17,474 bases of DNA from Actinomycetota bacterium (GCA_005779345.1 SXJQ01000084.1:1-17474), one strand, 5' to 3'; counted from the first letter of the stretch, positions 1 through 7,740 are shown. Numbers and translations are program-made. Notes: a model not told the origin generated them from the letters alone.

Positions 1-1814
1 AACGCCTCTTCGATCTCGTGCTGCCAGGGCGAGTCGATCGCAAACGCATGGCCCGGCGTGGCGAGCCGCCGCCGGTAGAGGATCACGAGTTCGGCGGCGA
101 TGTCGCGCACCGCCTTGCGAACCTTGGCGCGCGCCTTCTCCCAGTCGGCGCCGCCCATCTTGGAGAGCTTCGGCGTCTCGCCGCCGGTGTACTTGCGGAT
201 GATCCCGATCTGTTCGGTCGGGACGTAGATCCGCTCCTCACCCCGGAACGCGACCATGAGGTAGTCGCGTTCGAGGCCGAACATCGTGCGCGACACCATG
301 CCGTCGTACCGGCCGATCCCGTGCTGGCGGTGCACGACGTGATCCCCGGCCGCGAGTCCCTCGTAGAAGTCGGCGCCCTTGCGCGCTCCCCGCGGCTTGC
401 GATGCACGCGCCGACGACCGGTGAGGTCGGCCTCGGCCACGAGCGCGAGACGATGCGCCGGCAGCACCACGCCACGGTCGAGCGGCGCGACCACGATGTG
501 CACACCCGACTGATCGAGCAGCGGAGCGCGCGCGCCGATCGACGCGTGCACGTCGACGGTGAGGCCTTCGTCGGCGAGCACCTGCGCGATCCGTTCTGCG
601 CTCCCGCTGCCGTCGGCACAGAGCAGCACCCGGAACCCCTCCGTCCGCAGCCGGCGGAGCCGGTCGGCGAGCCCGGCGGTATCGCCGACGACGGGGTCGA
701 ACGCGGTCGCGGCGAGCTGCGCCGTCTCGGGGACATCGGGGGTCGTGAGCACCGGTGACCATCCGCCCGGCGTGTGCGCGAGCAGCCGCTCGAACGACAA
801 CGAAAGGCGCGGGAGGTCGACGCTGTCGGCAGCGCCCCAGGTCGGCGCGAGGGCCGCCGCGAGGTTGGCCTCCTCGTCGAGCAGCTCCTGCGCCCGGTCA
901 CGGAGCCGTCGGGGTTCGCAGAGCAGTACGAGGCCCGACTGCGGCACGAGGTCGGTGAGGAGGTGTTCGGCCGGCGAGAGCCACGGGAGCCAGCTCTCCA
1001 TCCCGTCGAACGTCGCGCCCTGCGCGAGACGCTCCCACTGCTCCGAGCCCCAGGGCTGCTCACGCAGCAACGCCGCCGCCCGCTCGCGCACCTCGGCGGT
1101 CGGCAGGAGCTCGCGAGCGGGGAACACCCAGGCCGCGGTGATGTCGTCGGTGCTGCGCTGATCGGCGACCGAGAAATGGCTCAGACGCTCGACCTCGTCG
1201 CCCCACAGGTCGACACGAACCGGGTGGTCGGCCGTCGTCGGGTAGACGTCGACGATCGAGCCGCGCACCGCGACCTCGCCGCGGGCCTCGACCTGGTACT
1301 CGCGCCGGTAGCCCATCGCGACGAGCGCGGCGACCAACTCGTCGCGATCGAGGTGCGCTCCGCGGGCGAGCACGACGGGCTCGACTTCTTCGACATGGGG
1401 TCCGAGCCGCTGGACGAGCGCGCGCACCGGCGCGACGACGACCTCGGGGAGCTGGTCGCCCCCGGTGCGCAGCCGCCACATCACCCGTTGCCGGCGCCCC
1501 ATCGTGTCGAGCGCGGGCGAGACGCGCTCGAACGGCAGCGTCTCCCACGCGGGGAACACCTCGACGGCTGCGGGCCCGAGCAGGAGGCCGATGTCGTGCG
1601 CGAGCCGCTGCGCGTCGTCGCCACGAGGGACCGCTACCACGATCGGGAGCCGCGCGCTCGTACGGGCGAGCGTCGCGACGAACAACGCTCGTGCGGCGTC
1701 GGGGACCGCGACTGCCGCTCCGGTGCCGGCCGACGCGTCGATCACCGCCCGGTCGGCGGCGAGCAACGGCGTGAGGCCGGCGAGGGGTGCAGCGACGGTG
1801 TTCGGATCGGTCAT
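1..1814 (-). CDS. mfd: Transcription-repair coupling factor Mfd, N-terminal half (runs off the window)
   Basis: Mfd removes RNA polymerase stalled at DNA lesions and recruits UvrA for nucleotide excision repair. A single open minus frame of 604 codons runs from ATG at 1814 to the window edge without a frameshift. Residues 1 to about 340 are the UvrB-like N-terminal part, with motifs such as EVFPAWETLPFERVSP and a following GRRQRV. Residues about 488-555 form the CarD-like RNA-polymerase interaction domain, starting GDHVVHRQHGIGRYDG and ending near YVPTEQIGIIRKYTGG. The last residues enter the translocase domain, but the Walker A and DEAD-box motifs lie beyond base 1. Mfd is normally about 1,150-1,200 residues, so roughly half is present. 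It follows pth on the same strand, separated by a carotenoid oxygenase gene in the opposite orientation. The start is supported by the MTDPNTVAAPLAGL N-terminus; no strong ribosome binding site is visible. A weak -10-like TAGCCT sits at 1873-1868. Confidence 0.96.
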   Translation of the reverse strand, partial: MTDPNTVAAPLAGLTPLLAADRAVIDASAGTGAAVAVPDAARALFVATLARTSARLPIVVAVPRGDDAQRLAHDIGLLLGPAAVEVFPAWETLPFERVSPALDTMGRRQRVMWRLRTGGDQLPEVVVAPVRALVQRLGPHVEEVEPVVLARGAHLDRDELVAALVAMGYRREYQVEARGEVAVRGSIVDVYPTTADHPVRVDLWGDEVERLSHFSVADQRSTDDITAAWVFPARELLPTAEVRERAAALLREQPWGSEQWERLAQGATFDGMESWLPWLSPAEHLLTDLVPQSGLVLLCEPRRLRDRAQELLDEEANLAAALAPTWGAADSVDLPRLSLSFERLLAHTPGGWSPVLTTPDVPETAQLAATAFDPVVGDTAGLADRLRRLRTEGFRVLLCADGSGSAERIAQVLADEGLTVDVHASIGARAPLLDQSGVHIVVAPLDRGVVLPAHRLALVAEADLTGRRRVHRKPRGARKGADFYEGLAAGDHVVHRQHGIGRYDGMVSRTMFGLERDYLMVAFRGEERIYVPTEQIGIIRKYTGGETPKLSKMGGADWEKARAKVRKAVRDIAAELVILYRRRLATPGHAFAIDSPWQHEIEEA

Positions 1815-1933
1815 GTGGACGCGCGCGACCCCGGAGACCGACGCTCGGCCCCGGGGGATGCGCGGCGAGGCTACCGACGCACCTGGGTTCGTGTGTGGCG
1901 CGGGGGTTGGCGGGAATCTGGCAGGCTGGCGGG

Positions 1934-3469
1934 ATGACATCGCTCAGTCGTCGGGATCTCATGCGTTGGTCGGCGCTCGGTGGCGCCGCCCTGCCGCTCG
2001 TACCGTTGCTCGCCGCCTGCGCGAGCGACGACGGCGGTGGCGGGGCGGGGTCGAATGCCTCGACGTCGACCGTTGCGGCCCGGTCGTCGGTGCCGCCGAC
2101 CACGGCACCGTTCGCCGCCGATCGTCCGTGGTGGCTCCAGGGCAACTTCGCGCCGGTCACGAACGAGGTCGAAGCATTCGATCTCGAGGTTCGGGGCGCG
2201 CTGCCCCCCGAACTGTCGGGCCTGTACGTGCGCAACGGGTCGAACCCGCCGACCGGCGACTCCACCCACTGGTTCTTCGGCGATGGCATGGGACACGGCG
2301 TTCGCCTGTCGGGTGGGCGGGCCGAGTGGTACCGCAACCGTTACGTGCACACCGCGCTGTACGACGCGGGAGCGAGCTTCGGCGACGGTCCGCCCGGCGG
2401 CGCGTCCAACCAGGGCAACGTCTCGTTCATCTGGCACGGCGGGCGCCTGCTCGCGAGCGGCGAGGTCGGCCTCCCCCACGAACTCGATCCCTCCGACCTT
2501 TCGACGACCGGTGTCCACGACTACGACGGCAAGCTCACCACGTCGTTCACCGCGCACCCCAAGATCGACCCCGCGACGGGCCGCCTCCACTTCTTCGGCT
2601 ACGGATTCACCCCGCCGTTCCTCACGTATCACGTCGCCGAGCCCGACGGCACGCTCGTCCGCAGCGAGGTCGTCGAGCTGCCCCGCAGCACCATGATCCA
2701 CGACTTCGCGATCACCGAGACCGACGCGGTGTTCTGGGACCTCCCCGTGATCTTCGACCTCGAGGCCGCGACGAAGTGGCTCGAGGATCCCGACTCGGGA
2801 GTCTTCCCGTACCGCTGGTCGCCCGACGCGGGAGCGCGCGTCGGCATCATGCCGCTCGACGGACCCGCGACCGACATCGAGTGGTACGACCTCGATCCTT
2901 GTTACGTGTTCCACGGCGTCAACGCGCATCGAGCCGGCGACGAAGTCGTGCTCGACATGTGTCGTCTCACCTCGATGTTCGACCCCGGCGAGACGTTCGG
3001 CGGGGAGTCCAGCCTCCGGCGCTGGACGATCGACACCGCGACGCGACGGGTGCACGACGAGATCCTCGTCGAGGACAATCCCGGTGACCTCCCGAGCCGC
3101 GATCCGCGACGCGTCGGCCGCGCGTATCGCTACGGCTATCTCGCGGGCACGCGCGAGAACCCGAACACGGTCGAGCTCGGCGGTCTCATCAAGCACGACT
3201 TCACGACCGGCACCCGCGAAGTGTGGGATCCGGGCCCGACGCGTCACAGCGGCGAGTGGCTCTTCGTCCCCGGCGACCCGGCCGACGACGCCGACGACGC
3301 CGGCTGGCTCCTCGGCTACGTGCACGACGAGGCGACCGGAACGAGCGAACTCGCCGTGATCGACGCGACCGATGTCGCCGCGGGGCCGGTCGCCACGGTC
3401 ACCGTGCCGCAGCGGGTCCCGTACGGATTCCATGCGGCGTGGGTCCCCGACGCGGAAGCGTCGGCGTGA
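1934..3469 (+). CDS. Tat-exported lipoprotein carotenoid oxygenase (RPE65/CCD family)
   Basis: This 511-residue protein belongs to the Fe(II)-dependent carotenoid cleavage oxygenase family, which splits conjugated double bonds of carotenoids, apocarotenoids or stilbenes. The four iron-binding histidines are visible: H208 (FTAHPK), H256 (MIHDFA), H327 (YVFHGVNA) and H500 (PYGFHAAW). Family landmarks LSGLYVRNGSNPP and WFFGDGMGHGV occur near residues 94-123. The N-terminus is unusual for the family: SRRDLM at residues 5-10 is a twin-arginine signal, followed by a hydrophobic stretch and a lipobox LAAC with C29 as the predicted lipidated cysteine. A Gly/Ser/Thr-rich linker follows, then the catalytic domain from about residue 65. 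ATG at 1934 was chosen because it places the Tat signal at the N-terminus; an upstream in-frame GTG at 1787 would bury it and overlap mfd. The gene is divergent from mfd and convergent with pth, with only 4 bases between the stops. The substrate cannot be read from the sequence. Confidence 0.92.
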   Translation: MTSLSRRDLMRWSALGGAALPLVPLLAACASDDGGGGAGSNASTSTVAARSSVPPTTAPFAADRPWWLQGNFAPVTNEVEAFDLEVRGALPPELSGLYVRNGSNPPTGDSTHWFFGDGMGHGVRLSGGRAEWYRNRYVHTALYDAGASFGDGPPGGASNQGNVSFIWHGGRLLASGEVGLPHELDPSDLSTTGVHDYDGKLTTSFTAHPKIDPATGRLHFFGYGFTPPFLTYHVAEPDGTLVRSEVVELPRSTMIHDFAITETDAVFWDLPVIFDLEAATKWLEDPDSGVFPYRWSPDAGARVGIMPLDGPATDIEWYDLDPCYVFHGVNAHRAGDEVVLDMCRLTSMFDPGETFGGESSLRRWTIDTATRRVHDEILVEDNPGDLPSRDPRRVGRAYRYGYLAGTRENPNTVELGGLIKHDFTTGTREVWDPGPTRHSGEWLFVPGDPADDADDAGWLLGYVHDEATGTSELAVIDATDVAAGPVATVTVPQRVPYGFHAAWVPDAEASA

Positions 3470-3473
3470 CCGC

Positions 3474-4079
3474 TCAGGCCGGGCGCGTGTTGTAGCGGTT
3501 CATCGCCGCCTCGATCCCGTCGGCGAGGATCGCCTCCACGGCATCGGCAGCCTCTTCGAGCGTCACCTCGAAATCGGCGCGCACCTTCTTGCTCATGCGT
3601 GACAGCACGTGGTCGGCGCCGTGCTCCTTGGACCGCGGCTTGCCGATCCCGATCCGCACCCGCAGGAACGCTTCGGTGTGCAGATGCTGCTTGATCGATC
3701 GCAAGCCATTGTTGCCGGCGAGTCCGCCGCCCTCCTTGAGCTTGAAGACGCCGGGCTCGAGGTCGAGTTCGTCGTGCACGACGACGAGCCGGTCGGGCTC
3801 GACGCCGAAACGACGCAGCATCGGCTGCACCGAGCGCCCCGACTCGTTCATGTAGGTCAGCGGGATCGCGAGCGCGAGGCGCCGACCGCCGACGTTCGTC
3901 TCACCGACCAGCGCGTCGAAGCGGCCGCCGCGCAGACGCACGCCATGGCGCCGAGCGAGGATCTCGACCACGTCGGCGCCCGCGTTGTGGCGCGAGTGTC
4001 GATACTCCTCGCCGGGATTGCCGAGCCCCACGACCAAGAGATCGGCCGGCGTTCCGGTGCGATCGTCGCGGGGCCGCAC
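3474..4079 (-). CDS. pth: Peptidyl-tRNA hydrolase
   Basis: Pth cleaves peptidyl-tRNAs released by aborted translation and so recycles tRNA. The protein has about 201 residues, typical length. It carries the signature GLGNPGEEYRHSRHNAG with catalytic H31 and N21, TYMNESG near residues 75-81, HDELDL with D103, and the GNNGLRS segment with N124 (numbering from GTG). In E. coli Pth the residue before this last Asn is His113; here it is Asn. GTG at 4079 is preferred because a GGAG lies 6 bases upstream. TTG at 4082 is also in frame and abuts the rplY stop codon, but its spacing to the GGAG is only 3 bases. The gene follows rplY directly, as in many bacteria, and is probably cotranscribed with glmU-prs-rplY. 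The last residues are NRYNTRPA. Confidence 0.96.
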   Translation of the reverse strand: MRPRDDRTGTPADLLVVGLGNPGEEYRHSRHNAGADVVEILARRHGVRLRGGRFDALVGETNVGGRRLALAIPLTYMNESGRSVQPMLRRFGVEPDRLVVVHDELDLEPGVFKLKEGGGLAGNNGLRSIKQHLHTEAFLRVRIGIGKPRSKEHGADHVLSRMSKKVRADFEVTLEEAADAVEAILADGIEAAMNRYNTRPA

Positions 4080-4082
4080 CAA

Positions 4083-4691
4083 CTACTCCGCTTCGGCGCC
4101 TTCGGCCTCTTCGCCCTCTTCGCCGCCCTGGGCCGCGAGTGCCCTCGGGATCGAGATCATCGCGAGGAGCTCGTCGGGCTCGAGCTGCAGGGTCACGCCC
4201 GCGGGCAGCGTGAGGTCGCCGGCACGCACCTGGTCGCCGAGGTCGAGCGCGGTGACGTCGTGCTCGATCGAGGTCGGGATCGCGCCCGGCTTCGCGGTGA
4301 TCGCGACGCTGAACACGAGCTGCTCGAGCAGTCCGCCCAGCGCGACGCCAGCCGATTCGCCGACGAGCGACAGCGGGACATCGGCCTCGATCTCGACCTT
4401 CGCGTCGACGCGGATGAAGTCGACGTGCTGCAACGAACCCTTCACCGGGTGGCGCTGGATCTGGCGGCACACCGTGATCTGCTCGGCGCCGTCGACCTGG
4501 AGGTTGATGATCGTGTTCATCCCCTTGTTGAGGATGAGTTGGAGCTGATGAGCGTCGACGAGGATCGACTGGTTCGGCTGCCCGAGGCCGTACACCTCGG
4601 CGGGCACCCCTCCGACCATGCGGGCCTGGCGCGCGGGACCCTTGCCGCGACCCGTGCGGATGGTGGTGGCGAGAACGGTGGGAGAGCTCAT
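4083..4691 (-). CDS. rplY: 50S ribosomal protein bL25, long CTC/TL5 form
   Basis: bL25 binds 5S rRNA in the large ribosomal subunit. The protein has 202 residues. The N-terminal bL25 domain (about 1-95) includes the TGRGKGPARQAR start, the PAEVYG segment and the RHPVKGSLQHVDFIRVD strand. The C-terminal TL5/CTC beta domain (about 96-185) contains LVGESAGVALGGLLEQ and IPTSIEHDVTALDLGD. An acidic Glu/Ala/Gly tail ends the protein, common in actinobacterial CTC-type bL25. ATG at 4691 gives the family N-terminus MSSPTVLATTIRTG; the frame extends upstream but the extra residues look like non-coding translation. Its stop codon touches the pth start region. A 156-base spacer separates it from prs and holds no gene. 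In Bacillus subtilis the orthologue is the general stress gene ctc, in the same position between prs and pth. Confidence 0.96.
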   Translation of the reverse strand: MSSPTVLATTIRTGRGKGPARQARMVGGVPAEVYGLGQPNQSILVDAHQLQLILNKGMNTIINLQVDGAEQITVCRQIQRHPVKGSLQHVDFIRVDAKVEIEADVPLSLVGESAGVALGGLLEQLVFSVAITAKPGAIPTSIEHDVTALDLGDQVRAGDLTLPAGVTLQLEPDELLAMISIPRALAAQGGEEGEEAEGAEAE

Positions 4692-4847
4692 GGCGCGCGA
4701 CGACCTCGTTGCAGCGAACACGGAAGAGCCCGAGCCTACCCGTCGACGCCGCCGTGCCCCTGGTCGAGGCGCAGCGGCCCGGCCGTGCGCCTCGGCGTCG
4801 TCCGGACCGTGCGGCCCGCGACGGCGGCCGGGAGCCCGGCTCGCGGC

Positions 4848-5837
4848 TCAGAAATTGTCGCCCTCGAAGAGTTCGCTCACCGACGTGTCCTCGAACACGG
4901 CATCGATGGCCTCGGCGACGAGCGGTGCGATCGACAGCACCTTGAGCGACGGGAACTGCTTCTCGTCGCCGATCGGCAGCGTGTTGGTGACGACCACCTC
5001 GCGCGCCGGCGAGTTCTTCAGCCGGTCGACCGCCGGGCCCGACAGCAAGCCGTGGGTCGCAGCGATGATGACCTCGGCGGCGCCGCGGTCGTGCAACATC
5101 TCGGCAGCATTCGTGACCGTTCCGGCAGTGTCGATCATGTCGTCGACGATGATGCAACTCCGGCCGCGGACGTCGGATCCGACCAATTCGCCCGCGACCG
5201 CCACGTTGTGCGTGCCCTTCGGGCGGCGCTTGTCGATGAACGCGAGCTCGATGTCGTCGATCCCGGCCGCCTCGAAGCGGTTCGCATAACGCCGCATGAG
5301 CTTGCCGCCGCCCGCGTCGGGCGAGACGATCGTGACGGGGCCGCTCACCTGTGCGCGTAGGTACTCGGCGAGCACCGGCAACGCGGTGAGGTGGTCGACG
5401 GGAAAGTCGAAGAAGCCCTGGATCTGACCGGTGTGCAGATCGACGGTGACGACCCGATCCGCTCCCGCAGCCGTGAACATGTCGGCCACGAGGCGTGCCG
5501 TGATGGGCTCGCGACCCTCGGCCTTGCGGTCCTGGCGGGCGTAACCGTAGAAGGGACACACCGCGGTGATCCGCTTCGCGGACGCGCGCTTGGCGGCGTC
5601 GATGAGGATGAGCTGTTCCATCAACGTGTCGTTGATCGGATCGCAGTGTGGCTGGAAGACGAAGACGTCCGACCCGCGGATGCTCTCGCCGTAGCGGCAG
5701 TAGATCTCGCCGTTCGCGAACGTCGACAGCTCGATGTCGGCCAGTGGGACTCCGAGATCGCGGGTCACCTCCGAGGCGAGCTCGGGGTGGCCGCGCCCGG
5801 CCACGACGATGAGCTTCTTCTTGGTGACCAGCTCCAC
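4848..5837 (-). CDS. prs: Ribose-phosphate pyrophosphokinase (PRPP synthase)
   Basis: PRPP synthase transfers pyrophosphate from ATP to ribose 5-phosphate, giving PRPP for purine, pyrimidine, histidine, tryptophan and NAD synthesis. The 329-residue protein has ELSTFANGEIYCRYGESIRG, the PHCDPINDTLMEQL segment, the ATP-site region CPFYGYARQDRK, a TVDLHTGQIQGFFD metal-binding stretch, and the PRPP-binding loop IIVDDMIDTAGT around residues 229-240. It ends with LFEGDNF. The start is the GTG at 5837 (protein VELVTKKKLIVVAG), preceded by an AAGGGA 5-6 bases upstream. No other in-frame start fits the family N-terminus. It lies 128 bases after glmU and before rplY. glmU supplies UDP-GlcNAc and prs supplies PRPP, and the pair is linked in many Gram-positive genomes. 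Confidence 0.97.
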   Translation of the reverse strand: MELVTKKKLIVVAGRGHPELASEVTRDLGVPLADIELSTFANGEIYCRYGESIRGSDVFVFQPHCDPINDTLMEQLILIDAAKRASAKRITAVCPFYGYARQDRKAEGREPITARLVADMFTAAGADRVVTVDLHTGQIQGFFDFPVDHLTALPVLAEYLRAQVSGPVTIVSPDAGGGKLMRRYANRFEAAGIDDIELAFIDKRRPKGTHNVAVAGELVGSDVRGRSCIIVDDMIDTAGTVTNAAEMLHDRGAAEVIIAATHGLLSGPAVDRLKNSPAREVVVTNTLPIGDEKQFPSLKVLSIAPLVAEAIDAVFEDTSVSELFEGDNF

Positions 5838-5965
5838 AAGGGTCCCTTCGCCGCGGCCGCTGGGTTCATTCTGGCCGATCGCCGCCGACGGCGTCGGCTC
5901 AATCGCCCGAAGCCCTGACGCCCGGGCCCGTGCGACGGCGCCGCACCCCTTCGATGCCCGCGCCG

Positions 5966-7381
5966 TCAGTCGGTGTCGAGGTCGGCGCTCGGGTCGACCC
6001 AGCCCTCGACGACCCGAGCCGGAACTCCGCGTACCAGCGAGTCGGCAGGCACGTCGCGGGTCACGACCGAACCAGCGCCCACCACCGCGCCGTCGCCGAT
6101 CTCCACCGGCGCGACGATCACGCAGTTGGACCCGGTTCGCACGTTCGCGCCGATGACGGTGCGGTGCTTGTTCTTGCCGTCGTAGTTGGCGGTGATGGTC
6201 CCTGCGCCGATGTTGGCACCGGCACCGACCGTGACGTCGCCGAGGTACGCGAGGTGGTTCGCCTTGGCGCCCTCGCCGAGCAGCGCGTTCTTCGTCTCGA
6301 CGAAGTCGCCGACCTTCGCCCCCGCGAGGAGTTGGGTCCCCGCCCGGAGGTGGGCGAAGGGTCCGACCCGGCAACCGTCGCCGACCTCGGACTCGCGCAC
6401 GACCGAGTTGGCGATGATCACGTCTGCGCCGATCACGCTGTCGACGATGCGTGTGTCGGGACCGATCTCACTGCCGGCTCCGATCACGGTGCGTCCTTCG
6501 AGGATGACGCCGGGGAGGATCCGCACGTCGGCGGCGAGCTCGACCGTGGAGTCGATGTAGGTGCGTTCGGGGTCGATCATTCGCACGCCCGCGCGCATCC
6601 ACCCGCGGTTGATGCGGTCGCGGAGCGCGTGCTCCGCGTCGGCGAGCTGGGCGCCGTCGTTCACCATGAACGCCTCGGCCGGGTGCTCGACGGCCTCGGC
6701 GATCACGCGGTGACCGGCGTCGCGCAGCACGGCGATCGCGTCGGTCAGGTAGTACTCACCCTGCGCGTTCACCGGCGACAGCCGACGCAGAGCAGGCGCC
6801 AGCAGGTTCCGCCGGAAGCAGTAGATCGAGGTATTGATCTCGTCGATCGCGAGTTCGTCGTGGGTGGCGTCGGCGTGCTCGACGATGCGGTCGACGCGCC
6901 CGTCCTTGCCACGCACGATCCGGCCGAGCCCGTCGGCGTCGTCGACGATCGCGGTGAGGATCGAGGCAGCGGCATCCTCGTTGCGATGCGCGGTCGCGAG
7001 GCGTGCGAGCGTGTCGGGCGAGATCAGCGGAGCGTCACCCGGCAACACGATGAGGTCGTCTTCGAGGTCGTGGTCGTCGAAGTACGCCGCGGTGAGCGCG
7101 ACGCTCACGGCGTCGCCCGTGCCGCGTTGGACGCGCTGCTCGACGAACTCGACCGGCACCTCGCCGTCGAGCAGTTCCTGCACCGTCTTGACGACGAGTT
7201 CCGCGCCGTGACCCACCACGACGACGATCCGTTCGAGCGGGAGACGCTCCAGCGCGTCGAGGACGTGGAGGATCATCGGGCGACCACACAGATCGTGGAG
7301 CACCTTGGGGGTACTCGACTTCATGCGGGTGCCTTCGCCGGCGGCCAGCACGACAGCGGCGAGCGGGCGGTAGCTGCTCAT
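5966..7381 (-). CDS. glmU: Bifunctional N-acetylglucosamine-1-phosphate uridyltransferase / glucosamine-1-phosphate acetyltransferase
   Basis: GlmU acetylates glucosamine 1-phosphate and then uridylates it, making UDP-GlcNAc for peptidoglycan. The 471-residue protein has both domains. The N-terminal pyrophosphorylase carries LAAGEGTRMKS (residues 12-22) with K26, QRGTGDA (85-91), PGDAPL (114-119, metal-binding D116), INTSIY (182-187) and NAQGEYYLTD (205-214). The C-terminal left-handed beta-helix starts near residue 270 with hexapeptide repeats, holds the catalytic His376 in KANHLAYLGD, and continues with GAGTITANYDGKNKHRT. ATG at 7381 is set by a strong GGAGG 4 bases upstream; further upstream the frame runs into the tRNA gene. 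It is the first protein gene after tRNA-Gln on this strand, so it may be cotranscribed with the tRNA. The leader contains an 11-bp direct repeat described separately. Confidence 0.97.
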   Translation of the reverse strand: MSSYRPLAAVVLAAGEGTRMKSSTPKVLHDLCGRPMILHVLDALERLPLERIVVVVGHGAELVVKTVQELLDGEVPVEFVEQRVQRGTGDAVSVALTAAYFDDHDLEDDLIVLPGDAPLISPDTLARLATAHRNEDAAASILTAIVDDADGLGRIVRGKDGRVDRIVEHADATHDELAIDEINTSIYCFRRNLLAPALRRLSPVNAQGEYYLTDAIAVLRDAGHRVIAEAVEHPAEAFMVNDGAQLADAEHALRDRINRGWMRAGVRMIDPERTYIDSTVELAADVRILPGVILEGRTVIGAGSEIGPDTRIVDSVIGADVIIANSVVRESEVGDGCRVGPFAHLRAGTQLLAGAKVGDFVETKNALLGEGAKANHLAYLGDVTVGAGANIGAGTITANYDGKNKHRTVIGANVRTGSNCVIVAPVEIGDGAVVGAGSVVTRDVPADSLVRGVPARVVEGWVDPSADLDTD

Positions 7382-7391
7382 CGGACCTCCA

Positions 7392-7448
7392 CCTTTCGCT
7401 CCTGTCCCCTCGGGCTCGTCGCCCTCCGGCGTGGGGCCCTTTCGCTCC
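7392..7448. repeat. 11-bp direct repeat pair in the tRNA-Gln to glmU spacer
   Basis: CCTTTCGCTCC occurs twice on the plus strand, at 7392-7402 and 7438-7448, a 46-base period. Read in the glmU direction this is GGAGCGAAAGG. The second copy in transcription order sits just upstream of the glmU ribosome binding site. Between the copies a short GGGC-GACGA-GCCC hairpin could form in the glmU transcript. This may be a small dispersed intergenic element or a leader structure; I do not recognise it as a named riboswitch. Confidence 0.4.
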
Positions 7449-7458
7449 TCGGACTGTG

Positions 7459-7531
7459 CTCGGGGGCAAGGACTCGAACCTTGACCTACGGGAACCAAAA
7501 TCCCGCGTGCTGCCAGTTACACCACCCCCGA
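7459..7531 (-). tRNA. tRNA-Gln (anticodon UUG)
   Basis: On the minus strand a full cloverleaf can be drawn. The acceptor stem is TCGGGGG / CCCCCGA (7 bp). The D stem is GTGT/GCAC with AACTGGCA in the loop. The anticodon stem is CGGGA/TCCCG with loop TTTTGGT, giving anticodon TTG at positions 34-36 (reads CAA, glutamine). The variable loop is TAGGT and the T arm is CAAGG-TTCGAGT-CCTTG. The discriminator base is G and the 3' CCA is not encoded. The gene is 77 bases upstream of glmU on the same strand. Gln-tRNA genes at this position are common in actinobacteria. Confidence 0.96.
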
Positions 7532-7598
7532 AGGGTACGGGCGACGATACCGCCCACCGCCGCGCACCCTTCCCGCACTTCGAGAAGTCCGGTTCGAT

Positions 7599-7638
7599 GT
7601 GTGGGCGGGCCACACGACCGGCTACGGTGCGCCCCCGT
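7599..7638 (+). promoter_or_regulatory. Candidate promoter with inverted repeat upstream of the bS22 gene
   Basis: A -10-like TACGGT lies at 7623-7628, ending 10 bases before the ATG at 7639. This predicts an almost leaderless transcript and fits the lack of a Shine-Dalgarno sequence. A perfect 6-bp inverted repeat GTGTGG-gcggg-CCACAC at 7599-7615 covers the place where the -35 element would be, which could be a regulator site. The assignment rests on spacing and sequence only. Confidence 0.35.
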
Positions 7639-7740
7639 ATGGGCAGCCTGATCAAGAAGCGCCGCAAGCGCATGCGCAAGAAGAAGCACAAGAAGCTCTT
7701 GAAGAAGACGCGTTGGCAGCGTCGTACCCAGGGCAAGTAG
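7639..7740 (+). CDS. Small basic ribosomal protein of the bS22 (AURKAIP1/COX24-like) family
   Basis: This 33-residue protein starts MGSLIKKRRKRMRKKKH and ends RTQGK; 18 of its 33 residues are Lys or Arg. It closely matches my memory of the 33-residue actinobacterial proteins (MGSVIKKRRKRM...) identified as the extra small-subunit protein bS22 in mycobacterial ribosomes. It is related to the C-terminal domain of mitochondrial AURKAIP1/COX24. By analogy it would bind 16S rRNA near the decoding region of the 30S subunit. The codons are regular and the gene ends in TAG, followed 56 bases later by a convincing hairpin terminator, so it looks like an independent single-gene unit. It is divergent from tRNA-Gln and convergent with ispE. 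Annotation pipelines often miss it because of its length. Confidence 0.88.
   Translation: MGSLIKKRRKRMRKKKHKKLLKKTRWQRRTQGK

Noticed and set aside
83..1063. Long Arg/Ser-rich open frame on the minus strand
   Set aside because: It lies out of frame within mfd, whose own frame is fully open and matches the family.
1787..1933. Upstream GTG extension of the carotenoid oxygenase
   Set aside because: It would overlap mfd and place a non-family stretch before a clear Tat signal peptide.
4827..4840. GC-rich palindrome between prs and rplY as a terminator
   Set aside because: Only a 5-bp stem with no T-run; the genes are likely cotranscribed.
5884..5898. Hairpin GCCGAC-ggc-GTCGGC in the glmU-prs spacer
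   Set aside because: The stem is short with a 3-base loop and no T-run; such pairs are expected by chance in GC-rich DNA.
7382..7458. Known riboswitch or glmS-type ribozyme upstream of glmU
   Set aside because: The spacer is too short and no known riboswitch core can be drawn; only the direct repeat is reported.
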